From Entomortierella parvispora (Eukaryota > Mortierellomycota > Mortierellomycetes > Mortierellales > Mortierellaceae), in assembly GCA_963573315.1 (NCBI GenBank), contig OY752145.1, positions 1,488,001-1,552,000 of the forward strand: 64,000 nt of DNA. The letters run 5' to 3'. Below the pieces are notes generated by a model. That model worked only from the letters and a program-made list of their open reading frames with translations, did not search any database and had not been told where the DNA came from. The number at the start of each line of letters is the position of its first letter. Position 1 is the first letter of the stretch. Both the position numbers and the translations under genes were made by a program. Shown here piece by piece: positions 42,443 to 54,500 of this stretch.

Positions 42443-45400
42443 ATGAAGAAAGCTACCCCGCCCTCGTCTCAATCCCCCGACTCTCCCGAGACCAAGAAAA
42501 AGTCGCGTTTTTCGTTTTTTTCCTCCAAAAAAACGGCCAAGCCTGTGAAAAGTGACAAGGAGCAGGCACCTGGCAATAATCCAGCTGCTTCCTCCAAGTC
42601 TGGCCCCTCACTCTTACCCCCCATTCTCGCAAAGGCCAAGCCTACGCCGACGCCCTCCAAAATTCCAAAAGTTTCCGTCATCTCGCTCGGCATCTTCCCC
42701 GAAAATGTCCCAAGGGAGGAGTACATGACTTCAATGGCCGAGATTGGTGGTCGCGTCGAAGATACCATCCAGCTTGCCTACAGTCGTGATCTTCTTGCCA
42801 AAGCATCCGCCGTTGGAGAAGCTACCTCGCCGTCGTCGCTCAGTGCTGCTCAGCTTGATTGGACGCAAGAGATGGAAAAGCATCCTCTCGAGAAGGAGTA
42901 CCTCCATCAGCTAATGGGACGAATGATCGGCAAGTTCATAGATCATCCCACCAAAGACGCGGAGACCATCCGCGAAATTGTTCTTCTCGGTCCCGTGCTC
43001 GACAAGGAGCAGTACCGCTCACTGATGGAGTGCTTCCTCTTCGAATTCCAGAAAAACACCCTTATCCAGGTCGAGCTGGTCCGAGGTCTGACGCAGCTGA
43101 TCCAAGGTGCTTCTATCGGTTATCTTAAATCAGACGACCTAGTTGAGATCCTTCGAGTCATTCGAGTGCGCCAACAAGATCATAAATTGGACGAGTACTT
43201 GTTTCATCTTACATTGGCTGTCTCGAGGGTGCTCAATGCCATGGTAGATGACAAAGTAGAGGGTGTTGACCGTGTACAGGAGCACGAACCCTTGCTCAAG
43301 CTCCTCTCAGGCCTTAGAAACAAACAAGATCCATTCTTGAAGTTTCAGGCCCTGTATGCCTTCCAAGCCTTGCAGTGGGTCCCCAATGACGAGACAAAGC
43401 TTCATTGCGGTCTTCGACACTTTGGAGGAGTAGTTGAAGGTGTCATAAAGGTGTCTGGGGTGCTCCAGCTGGATTTCCAGGGTTTCTTGGGGGGCTTGAA
43501 GGATATTCAACAGGAAGTATCGGACATTTATGATTTCGTGTCATCTGGTTGGGAAGATGTTCAGAATTTGATCGAGGACGGAAAAGGACTCTTTGACAGC
43601 GTCAAGAATGGCCTTGGATTACGACGCAGCCGTCCGTGGTACATTACACTGAGAGGAGCAGAGAGACTCGCTCGTAATGGTCAGCTCGCCGACCTCAACG
43701 AGCTCATCTCCATCGCGCCGTGCCGTGAAGACCCATTGTTCCTGTGGGGCATCTGTCAGATCCTGGGTGAAATCGCGATCGATCCCACCTGGGGTAAAGA
43801 TACTCGTAGCCAAGCGACCCGACTCCTTGGAGAAATTTACACGTCAATGGAGGGTTCCAAGGTCCATCGAGATGTCCAGAGGTGGGTCCTAACCATCCTC
43901 CACGCTCTCAATGAGCCCCACGGCAATCTAGCCTTCCCGTCTTCCAGCAGCGACGAAGCGATTAGAGAGCAGGCGCGTACTTTAGCCCAAAAACTGACGT
44001 CTGACCAAGTCACCGCATTCCCGCTACTCTACCCTCTGAGAACTCAAGCACCTTTGCCCAAAACATCTGCCCTTTTGAAGGAAGTCAATGACCATCCTGA
44101 TCTTGAGCTTGTATTGGACCGTCTTAGGCGCCATTGTTGGAACTCGTATAGCAAGGACACGATCTATATCCAAGCCCTGTCAAAATCGAGCCTTCATGCC
44201 TCCGAGGACAAGAATATTCCTCTGCAGGAGCGCGCTAAGGACTTTTTCAATAGCAAAGCCGAGGTCCTGTTGATTCTGGGAGACTCTGGCGCCGGAAAAT
44301 CAATGTTCAACAGGAGATTGGAGTACGATCTTTGGAATGACTACAAAATCGGAGGACGGATCCCTTTACTCATTGACCTCAAGGTCATCGAGAGACCAGA
44401 CAAGAATTTGATCGAGCAACATCTTGATCATCTCGGCTTCTCACCCGATCATATCCAAGAGCTAAAGCTGGCCCAGAGACCATTAATTCTGATCTGCGAC
44501 GGATACGATGAGTGCAACCAATGGATAAACATTCACACCGACAATCATCTGAATAAGAAAAACCACTGGGTGAATGTCAAGTTGGTGATCAGCTGCCGAA
44601 GCCAGCTTCTCAAGCTGAGCTATAGGTCCTATTTCGAGCCGCGACCAGAGGACAGGTATAACCGGAACAAGACTGGAGCGCTCGGCCTCTTTGAGGAAGC
44701 GGTTATTGTCCCCTTTGAGAAGAAGCAGATTAGGGAGTACATTACCCAGTACACTAAAGCACAACAGGACCAGGACCGTGGGGATAGAGTAGTCTGGACC
44801 ACGGATCAGTACATACAGCAGCTCGGCAAGATCCCACACTTGATGGAATTGGTCAAGAATCCGTTTCTTCTCAAACTCATGTTGGACACTCTTCCTTCCA
44901 TTGCTGTTTCTGGCCAAGATCTATCTACGATTACTCGCGTTCAGCTCTACGACGAATACGTGATACAACTCCTCAGCCATGCCCTAGACCGTCTTTTTGA
45001 CCAAAAATCGAAAATGAGTCAGGCGAAGCAAGACGCCTTCGAAATAGTCGAAAGCAAGTTTGTCGAGAGCGGAATCAAGTTCTCGAGGAAGTTGGCGGAC
45101 TATATCTTCAAAGAACATGGCAGAGTCAACGCTATTGAATATCCCCCGGCTGACGACGAAGGGGAGACATGGAAGCACGAATTCTTTGGCCCGAAACCCG
45201 AGGCCACTATTTTACGAGAATCAAGTCCTTTGGTCTACAGAAAGAAGGTGTATCAGTTCCACCATCGATCCGTTTTGGAGTACTTCTTTTCTTGTCTGAT
45301 GTTTACACCAGAGCTGGCACCATTGCATGGAATCGAGAATATCCGTCCTTATTTCGGTCTCGCTTCTCTGCTGTCCTCCAGCCCATCCTCTCTTGCAAGT

Positions 45401-47947
45401 CATCCTTTTGGTCGACATGACCTTGTGTCCGAGCCCTCCATTATCGGATTTTTAGCAGAACGTGTCCGACAGAGTTCTGTGTTCGAAGATCAGCTCCAAA
45501 GCATTATCCGCCTATCGAAAACAGACCCTCAACTCGGTCAAGCTGCCGCCAATGCCATCAGCATTTTAGTCCAAGCAGGTGTTCGATTCGACGAAACAGA
45601 TTTGCGTGGAATTCAAATTCCAGGAGCGGATCTGAGCAATGGTCGATTCGATTCTGTTCAGTTGCAAGGAGCGAATCTTTCAGGAGCTTCTCTTCGTGGC
45701 GTTTGGATGCGTCAAGCCAATTTGAGGGATGCACAGATGGCGGACGTTCACTTTGGCGAATGGCCGTATTTACAGGAAAACAGTGCCACGATATGTTGTG
45801 CTTATTCGCCTGATGAAAGAGCCTGCGCTGTTCTCCTTGGGAATGGTACGGCTAACGTCTATGACCCATCGACCTGGGAGAAAATTAGCACGGCGCATGG
45901 CCATCCAGGAAACATTACCGATTTGTTGTATTCACCCAGTAGCCATCAAATCGCTCTACGCAGTACAGAGGAGTCTGTCGGCCTATGGGATGCACAGACT
46001 GGTGAACCTGGTCCTGTTCTGCTGGGCCACTCTAGGGTTGTAGTGTTTTTGGTGTATTCGCCCAGCGGCAACATAATCGCGACTGGCAGTTTGGATTGCA
46101 CCGTAAGACTTTGGGACACAGTGACTGGAGTCTGCGTGGCCGTCTTGAGTGGCCATGCAGCACCCATCACCTATGTGGCGTTTTCACTTGATGGCGAACG
46201 GATCGTCTCTTGCAGCGAAGACAAAACCATGCGTCTCTGGAATGCGCAAACATACGAACTCGTTGCAGTTTTGAGCGAACATACTGATCGAGTGCTGTGT
46301 GCCGCGTTTTCGCTCGACAGCCGACAGCTCGTCTCAGGAAGTGAGGATCAAACCTTAAGGCTCTGGGACGCCCAAACCGGCATGCCTGGCTCGGTCCTAA
46401 TAGGTCATTCCTCCCTTGTCACCATTGTGATGTTCTCACCTGACGGCCACCAAGTCCTCTCGGGCAGCAAGGACGACACATTGCGACTCTGGAGTGCACA
46501 AACCGGAACATCTGTCGCAGTTCTGACTGGCCACACCGACTCTATTACATGTATGACATACTGTGGTCAGCAGATAGCCTCCGGTAGTGTTGACAAGACT
46601 GTGCGACTGTGGGATGCACACACCGGAGCACCTGGAGCAATCCTGAATGGACACGCAAAGGCCATTACCAGGGTTGTGTACTCGCCTGACTCTCAGCGAA
46701 TCGCGTCGACCAGCTGGGACCAGACCGTTCGATTGTGGGATGTACAATCTGGTGTGCCTCACGCCATCAATAGCTGCCATTCCTCCTCTGTCACCACAGT
46801 GGTCTATTCACCAGATGGTCAACAGGTTGCCTCGGGAAGTTCAGACAGGACCGTGCGATTGTGGAATGCACAAACTAGTGCGCCAGGCCCCGTCTTGACT
46901 GGCCATGACGCCCCGATCTCCAATGTGGTGTTTTCACCCGATGGCGAACTAATCGCGTCGAGCAGTTGGGACACCACCGTGCGTCTATGGGACGCAAAGA
47001 GTGGAGCGCCTGGTCATGTCTTGAGTGGCCACGAAGGACCTGTTACTAGCGTGATGTTTTCACCTGTTGATCAAAAGCTAGCATCGAGCAGTTGGGACAG
47101 CACTCTGCGATTGTGGGACTCGAAGACTGGTGAGCCAGGTCACATCTTGAGTGGCCATGCCCCTTACACCTTTGTTACATGTTTGGCGTATTCCCCCAAC
47201 GGACAGCAGATCGTCTCCGGAGGCGCTGATACGACTGCGAGGGTGTGGGATGCACTGAATGGCACGCCCGCTCACGTTTTGGAAGGACATGACGCAGCCG
47301 TTACCAGTGTAGCGTTTTCACCAAACGGTCAATGGATCGCATCCAGCAGTGAAGACAAGACCGTGCGGCTATGGGATGCACTCACTGGCGCTTCCGGTCC
47401 CATACTGAATGGACACACTGACTTTGTCCAACGTGTCATCTACTCGCCCGACGGACAGCAGCTCGCTTCCAGTAGTTTGGATAACACCATCTGTCTATGG
47501 GACGCGCAAACTGGAGTTCTCGGCCACGTCTTGAGCGGCCACAAGGCCGACCTGATGACTCACGCCTACTCGCCTGATGGGCAGCAGATCGCCTCGGGTG
47601 GCGCGGATAACACTGTGCGATTGTGGGACGTACAGTCGGGCCATTGTCTGTCGGTTATCGAGAGCTTCCATGAACCCGTCCACAGCATTGCCTGGAAGGC
47701 ATCTCTCAGTGCCACTTATTTTGCGACAGGATGCGGAGACAACTCTGTTTGCGTGTGGCAAGCCATTAAAAAGGATAGACTGCAGGAGAACCACCGCCAT
47801 GTACGCTTGCAGTGGAGCAGAGCGGAGAATGCCCTTGTTCTCGCAAACGCCTCGATTGATGGCGCCCGGGGTCTGAGCGCGTCCAATTTGAAGTTGTTAC
47901 AGCAACGGGGGGCCGAAGGCGTACCCGCAGAAACGGAAAAGGAATAG
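42443..47947 (+). CDS. NACHT-pentapeptide-WD40 protein (fungal NLR-like)
   Basis: Single-exon protein of 1834 residues. STAND-class NTPases of this layout sense ligands through repeats and switch on nucleotide binding; many fungal ones act in non-self recognition, but the role here is inferred. Order: basic Ser/Lys-rich head (1-60); an all-helical region (about 80-560) without catalytic motifs; NACHT-type NTPase with P-loop LILGDSGAGKSMF (about 612) and Walker B-like PLILICDGYDECNQW; a helical lid with FHHRSVLEYFFSCLMF; pentapeptide repeats (about 1050-1100, GADLSNGRFDSVQLQGANLS); then about 15-16 WD40 repeats (about 1110-1775), enough for two seven-bladed propellers. Typical unit ends are DKTVRLWDA or DTTVRLWDA. 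The propeller region is repetitive at protein level but not identical at DNA level. An upstream in-frame TTG is not the start; the ATG at 42443 follows a splice-acceptor-like CTGTAG. No HET, Patatin or other N-terminal effector domain is recognisable. Confidence 0.88.
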   Translation: MKKATPPSSQSPDSPETKKKSRFSFFSSKKTAKPVKSDKEQAPGNNPAASSKSGPSLLPPILAKAKPTPTPSKIPKVSVISLGIFPENVPREEYMTSMAEIGGRVEDTIQLAYSRDLLAKASAVGEATSPSSLSAAQLDWTQEMEKHPLEKEYLHQLMGRMIGKFIDHPTKDAETIREIVLLGPVLDKEQYRSLMECFLFEFQKNTLIQVELVRGLTQLIQGASIGYLKSDDLVEILRVIRVRQQDHKLDEYLFHLTLAVSRVLNAMVDDKVEGVDRVQEHEPLLKLLSGLRNKQDPFLKFQALYAFQALQWVPNDETKLHCGLRHFGGVVEGVIKVSGVLQLDFQGFLGGLKDIQQEVSDIYDFVSSGWEDVQNLIEDGKGLFDSVKNGLGLRRSRPWYITLRGAERLARNGQLADLNELISIAPCREDPLFLWGICQILGEIAIDPTWGKDTRSQATRLLGEIYTSMEGSKVHRDVQRWVLTILHALNEPHGNLAFPSSSSDEAIREQARTLAQKLTSDQVTAFPLLYPLRTQAPLPKTSALLKEVNDHPDLELVLDRLRRHCWNSYSKDTIYIQALSKSSLHASEDKNIPLQERAKDFFNSKAEVLLILGDSGAGKSMFNRRLEYDLWNDYKIGGRIPLLIDLKVIERPDKNLIEQHLDHLGFSPDHIQELKLAQRPLILICDGYDECNQWINIHTDNHLNKKNHWVNVKLVISCRSQLLKLSYRSYFEPRPEDRYNRNKTGALGLFEEAVIVPFEKKQIREYITQYTKAQQDQDRGDRVVWTTDQYIQQLGKIPHLMELVKNPFLLKLMLDTLPSIAVSGQDLSTITRVQLYDEYVIQLLSHALDRLFDQKSKMSQAKQDAFEIVESKFVESGIKFSRKLADYIFKEHGRVNAIEYPPADDEGETWKHEFFGPKPEATILRESSPLVYRKKVYQFHHRSVLEYFFSCLMFTPELAPLHGIENIRPYFGLASLLSSSPSSLASHPFGRHDLVSEPSIIGFLAERVRQSSVFEDQLQSIIRLSKTDPQLGQAAANAISILVQAGVRFDETDLRGIQIPGADLSNGRFDSVQLQGANLSGASLRGVWMRQANLRDAQMADVHFGEWPYLQENSATICCAYSPDERACAVLLGNGTANVYDPSTWEKISTAHGHPGNITDLLYSPSSHQIALRSTEESVGLWDAQTGEPGPVLLGHSRVVVFLVYSPSGNIIATGSLDCTVRLWDTVTGVCVAVLSGHAAPITYVAFSLDGERIVSCSEDKTMRLWNAQTYELVAVLSEHTDRVLCAAFSLDSRQLVSGSEDQTLRLWDAQTGMPGSVLIGHSSLVTIVMFSPDGHQVLSGSKDDTLRLWSAQTGTSVAVLTGHTDSITCMTYCGQQIASGSVDKTVRLWDAHTGAPGAILNGHAKAITRVVYSPDSQRIASTSWDQTVRLWDVQSGVPHAINSCHSSSVTTVVYSPDGQQVASGSSDRTVRLWNAQTSAPGPVLTGHDAPISNVVFSPDGELIASSSWDTTVRLWDAKSGAPGHVLSGHEGPVTSVMFSPVDQKLASSSWDSTLRLWDSKTGEPGHILSGHAPYTFVTCLAYSPNGQQIVSGGADTTARVWDALNGTPAHVLEGHDAAVTSVAFSPNGQWIASSSEDKTVRLWDALTGASGPILNGHTDFVQRVIYSPDGQQLASSSLDNTICLWDAQTGVLGHVLSGHKADLMTHAYSPDGQQIASGGADNTVRLWDVQSGHCLSVIESFHEPVHSIAWKASLSATYFATGCGDNSVCVWQAIKKDRLQENHRHVRLQWSRAENALVLANASIDGARGLSASNLKLLQQRGAEGVPAETEKE

Positions 47948-48552
47948 AGAGATTGTTCTACACGTATTATAAAATAAAACACCTTTCTTATCTTTGGAAT
48001 AAAGAAGGTAGAGGGACACAAAGGACTAAAGAATTGAAATTGGTGGCGTCCGACCACCACCATTGACACGTCACCGATTTGAGAGTTTCGCATGGACTGC
48101 AGTTAGACATGCATGCATGCAACGGGCATGGTTGCACTCCCTCCTGCACTTTCAGCAAACACTGCCAATTGCACTCGCTTTGTCCCTCATCCTCGCACTC
48201 TTGGTTAAGAGCTCGCATTCAAAGGAGCACGCTCATAGGTAGCGCAATAACCAAACTGTGCCCATGTTCAGGCCGCATTCCGCTCCTGAACGCATCTTCT
48301 CACGCATGCTTTGTGTTCATTCGCGACGTAGAAGCAACCCACGCGAGACCGAAATAGCAATCTACAAGGAAGAGACGCAACCATAGACGCCAACAGGAAA
48401 CAGCTACTCTATCGCTCATAGGCTAGCCAGGCATTTGGTGCCGAGAAAGGCAAGAAGATTTGGATACATTTACCACTGGAGAATGAGCATTGTTGTCCTC
48501 GAGAGTCGTTATGCTAACCAGCTCTACCTGTCTCTATCTTAGATTCTTCACC
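47948..48552. other. Intergenic, NACHT gene 3' UTR and TSC2 leader
   Basis: 605 bp. AATAAAACACC after the stop serves as poly(A) signal. A CATGCATGCATGC run lies at 48110-48121. TTATGCTAACC at 48509-48519 plus CTATCTTAG at 48534-48542 form a branch point and acceptor, so a 5'-UTR intron probably ends ten bases before the TSC2 ATG. Confidence 0.45.
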
Positions 48553-51500
48553 ATGAGTACTAAACCAAAGCCAACAACGTCCAAACTAAACAGCTTCTTC
48601 AAATTCAAGACAAAGGAGACGACTCTCCATGAGACTCTTCGACTGGACTCTGCTCGCCCATCCGACCCTATCGATGCCAACGAGATTGTTCAGCACCTAT
48701 TGCCGGGATCGAACTCCTTGCAGTCTCGACTACGGACTCTGGATGAGCTCAGCGGGATTGTCCAAAGGTACCCCTTTCAACATATAAGCGAGCTGTGGGT
48801 TGCCGTACAGGACCTTCTGGAGGCTGGTGTACCGCATAATGCTCGTAAGGCAGCATGGACCTTCATGACGGCCTGTATTCGCGGACAGTTTGATGATCTT
48901 GGGATGCTGCGCGCCATCTTCTATCAGACAATCAACAATCACGAGATCTGGGAAGACTTTGACGACAAACTTCTGGCACTACAAGAGTTGACCAAGGACG
49001 GCAGAGACGTTTATGGATTTGAAAAGAATATCGTTCGGCTCTTGGCACACTGGATCGCCTCTAGCTTTGAGCAGGCAAAGGTCGCACAGCATATGAGCCA
49101 GCAAAGGCAAGGGATGCAGAAATCAACAACGTCACTCGCCTCGCTCAGCAGCACACCTCACCTCATCCTTCTCCAAAAGCCCATACCCCATTTCAACACC
49201 ACGATGGCGCTTTTGATCAACGTCGTCAAGTTCAACTTTGTCTTTTTCGACGAATTGGAAATCGCCAACTTGCTGGATCTGCTGCACACCATTTGCATCA
49301 ATGCACCGGAAGATACCCCCCACACGATTGGATTCTTGGACGTTATTGTGCGCTATGGATATGTGCCTTCGGAGGGCTTGTCGACTTTTCTCAAGATTCT
49401 CTGCCACACCACTCTGTCGGACCATTATCGGGACCAGGCTTGGGCTATCACTGTCAATCTTATGAAGAGCCATAGCGCTCACAATGCGATCCGGCTGCTC
49501 TGTCTCAACCTTCGATCTAAATCGGATCCGGTGCTAACGCAGGCGCATGTCCGGGTCTTGCAGGGGTCAATTCGACTATTGCAGCGATCTCTTTGGGGAA
49601 GCACGCCGATCGACACGCTTTCAGTCTCGTATTCAACGGTCCTTTGGTCACTGAAGAGCGCGGTTGATTTTAAATCCAAGGATGTGGATGAGGATATCAT
49701 CCAGAGTCTCCATATACTTCTGGAAACTCACACTGCCACGCTCGGTGATCTGGAGTATGAGGTCATTCTCGATATTTTGGAACGGCTGGTTGCTCTAGTC
49801 AAAGAGAGTACAGTTGGTGACGCTCCCTCAGCAACACCATTTGTTTTTGGAATCGGGCGAAATACTGCAGGACCAGGACACCAGCCACATCCATCCAACT
49901 CACTGCGGGACGCTTATGGAAAACTTTTATTCCAGTTCATCGAGCTCTACCAGGCCAAAAGCATCCCAGGTATCACAGGACGGCTGATGCACTTGTTGGC
50001 ATCATTACAGGATCACCTACCAGAAGAAACCACACTGTTGCTTCTCGATTACTATCACACAGAGCACCAGTTTTACCCATATACCCCAAACTGGCTGGAG
50101 AGACTCCGAAAACTAGTGCACGTGTCTGTTATTCGAGAAAAGCGATCGCGGATCCGATCCAAGGCGCTGGCTACGGCTCTGGATGTTTACGAGTCATCGA
50201 TGGAGTTCTTTCATGACTCTATCATCACCAACGTATTCATGGATGCTTTCGAACAACAGGGAGGCGAGACAGACAGTGTACTTTCGTCACAGTTGACAGC
50301 ATTGCTGATCAGTGCTACCCGGGCTGCATCCGAGGAGCTTTTCCCAATGCTTCTAAACCAAATCATTGATGGTATTCGGTGCACCTGTCACGTCCCAAAG
50401 CAACCACCAACGGGAGTTCCTCAGCAGCAATCACTGGTGTCTCGACTGGGCATGTCATCTTCTCTTTCCTCCAATGCGCCCATTTTGACTCATCCACCCG
50501 GTCCTCAAGTGGCTTGTCGGTCATTAGCTACAGCAATCGGAGCCATTGAGTTGTTCCAGCACGCTCTCTACGATCCCAATGGCGCTTCGAGGGTCGATAC
50601 GATATTCAGTCTTTTGGTTGGACTTGCCATCAATCATGATGTGCATCGAGCTACCCGCCTTGTTATTCTGGACTTTTTGCTTTGTCTTCGTGTCGATCTG
50701 GATCACCGTATCTTTTGTTCGAACTCCAGCACCATCGAGAGCATTGTCGCGGCTACGGAACAGCTCGTGAGCGAAGAAACAAGACAGGACCGGGAGCGGC
50801 CGCCTACCGTCAACGTGAGCTCCCGAAGCACCACCTCGCAATTGCACACCACCCATTCAAAGCAACCTCTGGGACCAGCAACTTGTCATCCGACCTACAA
50901 CTGGAAGCCACTTATGCAAGGCAGGACCATGCAAGCCAGCCCATACGTGATATCATATCTTGAGATTGCGTCGATCTCTGGAGATAAAGCCGACGATACC
51001 AACCCGGCGCCTTTGGTTGGCTGTGCCAAAGTCATCCTTAATATTCCTTTGTACTTCACCGGTCTTCTGTCCATACTCGAGCAAGAAAAGGACTTTGACA
51101 TCTACTCTTTCGTCATCCACCGATTACCGTCCCAGCTGTTCAACAAGCATCTATTCTGTAATAGTTCAGAGCAGGTTTGCAAACTGCGAACTCTTCTGGT
51201 CGAAATTACCACAAAGGACAAAATCCCAGAATCGCTCAGGAATTTACCTTTAAGCGCCAAGAGGCAGAACATCCATATTTTGGCGTACAGAGCACTTGTG
51301 ATCCTAATTTGCTACAACAACAAGTTTGATGCCGCAGGCTGTAGGGATCTTGTCAATGCATTTGTTTCAGGACTTCAACGGCAAGCAACTTGCGCCAAGA
51401 TCTGCATCCACGCATTGGTCGTCTGTTGCTTCGAGCTCCCACAGTCTATGACGAAACACCTCCCTGCAACTGTGCAGATGATGTCCCAAATCATGTCCAC

Positions 51501-54500
51501 GGCGACGATCAGTGTTCACATTCTCGAGTTCCTGTCTACGGTAGCCCGATTGCCGATGCTCTACTCTAATTTCGTGGAGGATGATTACAGGCGTGTCTTC
51601 GGTATCGCCTTGAAATACATCCAGTATACCCAAAGCATAGCCGCCTCGCCAGCGCCATCCGCCCCACCGTCTGCCGCGTCATCGCCTAACGCTACTCCAC
51701 AGTCATCGCAATCACAGCTCTCTGTCGGTGCTCGTGCTCTCCCTCAATATGTATTGATTATGGCTTATCAAGTCATCGACGTCTGGTTCATGCTTCAGAG
51801 ACTTGCTGAACGCCGAAAATACGTGCCGTATATCACGCGCAACCTCCTCATGGCTAGCGAACACGGCAGGCGCGTGGACGAGCAGACGGAAACCTGTTTG
51901 GATATGCTTGCTCGCTACTCCTTTGCCAACTGTGGACCTAAACCGAGGCCATCATTGATGCAGCAACTCCTAATTGGGCCTTCAGGCAAGAATCTGAAAC
52001 TTGCGACGAAGACTTGGCTTCAAGGAACTTCATTTATCACTGTTCGAACAGCACATAACGTTGGTTGGGCCGAAATTACAGTGCGGAGGCCGTCTGGCAC
52101 GGTGTCTTTCCTTCTCAAGATTGAAAATGACATGTTTATGGACTCTTCAGACGATCTGGATGTTACGTCTCTGCCAAGTTTGATCAGGCTGCAAGAAGAT
52201 GCATTGGCCACTGAAAGTGCAGGGCAGTCTCGCCGCCCCTCGGCTTCTGAAAAAGACATTTCCACTGATACTGAATTGTCTTTGGAGACAGATGCTCGCC
52301 AACAGGAGGCCCAGCACCTTGCGGCGGTTTCAGGGCTTCAGCAGAGACTGAGCGAAGCCAGACCCTCATGGTTGTCCCCAAGATCGACGCCTCATCACAC
52401 ACCCTTGCACACGCCTTTGCATTCTCCTATGCATACCCCTCGACAAACGCCACACCATACCCCCAAGGCGTCTCCCTTGCCATCCGGTGATAACACGCCT
52501 TCGAGCTCGCCACCCTTGCGGTCGTTCATGAATGCCATCCCATCGAAACTGACGTTTGAGGCAGGACACCATCGCGTGCAAACCGCACCTACAGAACACG
52601 TCGCAGTTTTCTCCTCGCCCTCATTGCATCCTCTGCATGACTCCTCGGGCCCACTTGGTCACAGTCAAGACGATGGTTCCGGCGATGTTGATATCCGTGA
52701 AAGCCGCCCAACTGCACATATTGACCCTTCGACTTTTACGGCAGGTGGTCATTTCTCAACCTCGAGCGCAGCAGCTTCAGCTACAGCGACGTCAACATCG
52801 GCCACCGCTGCAGGGATGTTGGCTAATCTTGGTCGGTCCAAATCCGCATCCGAACACACTGGCACGTCCCAAAAGACAGGCGTGAAACATGCAGAGTTAA
52901 GTCGAGGACCCTTGGGCGGCGCGCTGGAGCAGACAAAGTCATTGCTGTCGCATTCTGTAGGAAACATCAGGCGCGAAGACGTCCGCCGATCGATATCATT
53001 GGCGTCGTCGCGCAACAACAGCATCACGAATGCAATGGGCAGGGCACAGCGCTTCGTTCTGGCACAGGACGACCACCGACCGCAAGCCATGGATGGCAAC
53101 ACTGAGGGCACGCGAACCTTTTCAAAAACCAAGATGGAAACATTTGTGGATCCAAGCTTCGTGTTTATGCAAATGACTTCATATCCGGACCCATTGGCGC
53201 GAGATGCGCCCTTTTTGTTAGCAGAAGATGACGCCACCAACCGTGCACTCGGAGTGCTGGATAGGACTCCTGTAGTCGACTTTCACAAGATTGGTGTCCT
53301 TTATGTGGGCAAGGGTCAGAGCAAAGAAGGCGAGATCTTGAGCAACACGCATGGATCATCTGAATACACGAAGTTCCTTACTGGCTTGGGGTCGTTGGTG
53401 CGACTTAAGAACTCGAAGATTTACGCCGGCGGGTTGGATCTCGAGATGGACTTTGATGGCAAGTACGCGTATTCTCATCAAGACGAGATCACGCAGATGA
53501 TTTTCCATGTTGCAACAATGATGCCCAACTACCCGCACGACGTCAATTGCGATGGCAAGAAGCGTCATATTGGAAATGACTGGGTGACGATTGTCTTCAA
53601 CGATTCTGGTTCTGATTACGATTTTGGAACGATTTCGGGACAGTTTAATTTCATGACGGTCGTGGTAACGCCGGTGTCAATGGCATCCATCACCTCTATG
53701 GCAAATGTGAGTCGCCTCAACCAGCAATACCAACAACAGCAGCAACAGCATCGAGCAGAGGGTAGTGAACCATTGGCCACAGGCAGCAGCCTGGATGATA
53801 GCGCAGCGGGTACAGCTCCAAGCTCTACAGCAGTCCCAGGCGCCTATCCGAGTGGTCCTACAGGAATCGTCCAGTCTTCCAAGAATGTCTGGTTCAAGGT
53901 ACTCATGCTGCGGCGACCAGACATGCCCGAGATTGGACCACTGGCGACTCCAAAGATTGTTAGTGCATCCGAGTTGGCCGGTTTCACGCGACAGATGGCC
54001 CTTCATGCCAATATCTATGCCCAGGTCTACTATCAACATTTACAGAATCGAGTCGAGTATGTGTCCAATTGGCAGGAAAGACTTCGACAGATCAAACGCG
54101 TCAAGGAAAGACTGGTGGCGGCAGCGGCCGCGACTGCTTCCAGTGCGGGAGCTGGTTTGGGGCAAGGAGGAGCCGGCGGAGTCGGTAGCGGCGGCGGAGC
54201 TGGCTTGAACAGTGCCTCATCCACCCCCGCTGGAACGGGAGGAGGGCCCGGGTCGAGAGCATCAAACACTGGCGGAACTTCTATAAGCGGACCCTCTGGC
54301 GGGAGCAACTCGAATATGGGGTTAGGACTTGGCCTGGGTCTTGGAGGCACAGGATCTACTTCCACGTCCTCGGGCGCAAACAACCCTGGGGGGCTGGGAG
54401 CCATGGGAGGAGGCGGCAGTGGATCAAACACTTCCGGCGGACAGCAGCAGAGTGGTATCATGAGCCTGGAACCGATGCTTGACTTTACGCGCTATGCCTA

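Noticed and set aside
48490-48552. Upstream start for TSC2
   Set aside because: Lies across a branch point and acceptor (TATCTTAG), so it is probably intronic.
54033-54461. Pro-rich 142-codon minus ORF
   Set aside because: Complement of the Gly/Ser-rich TSC2 tail; composition is fully explained by that.
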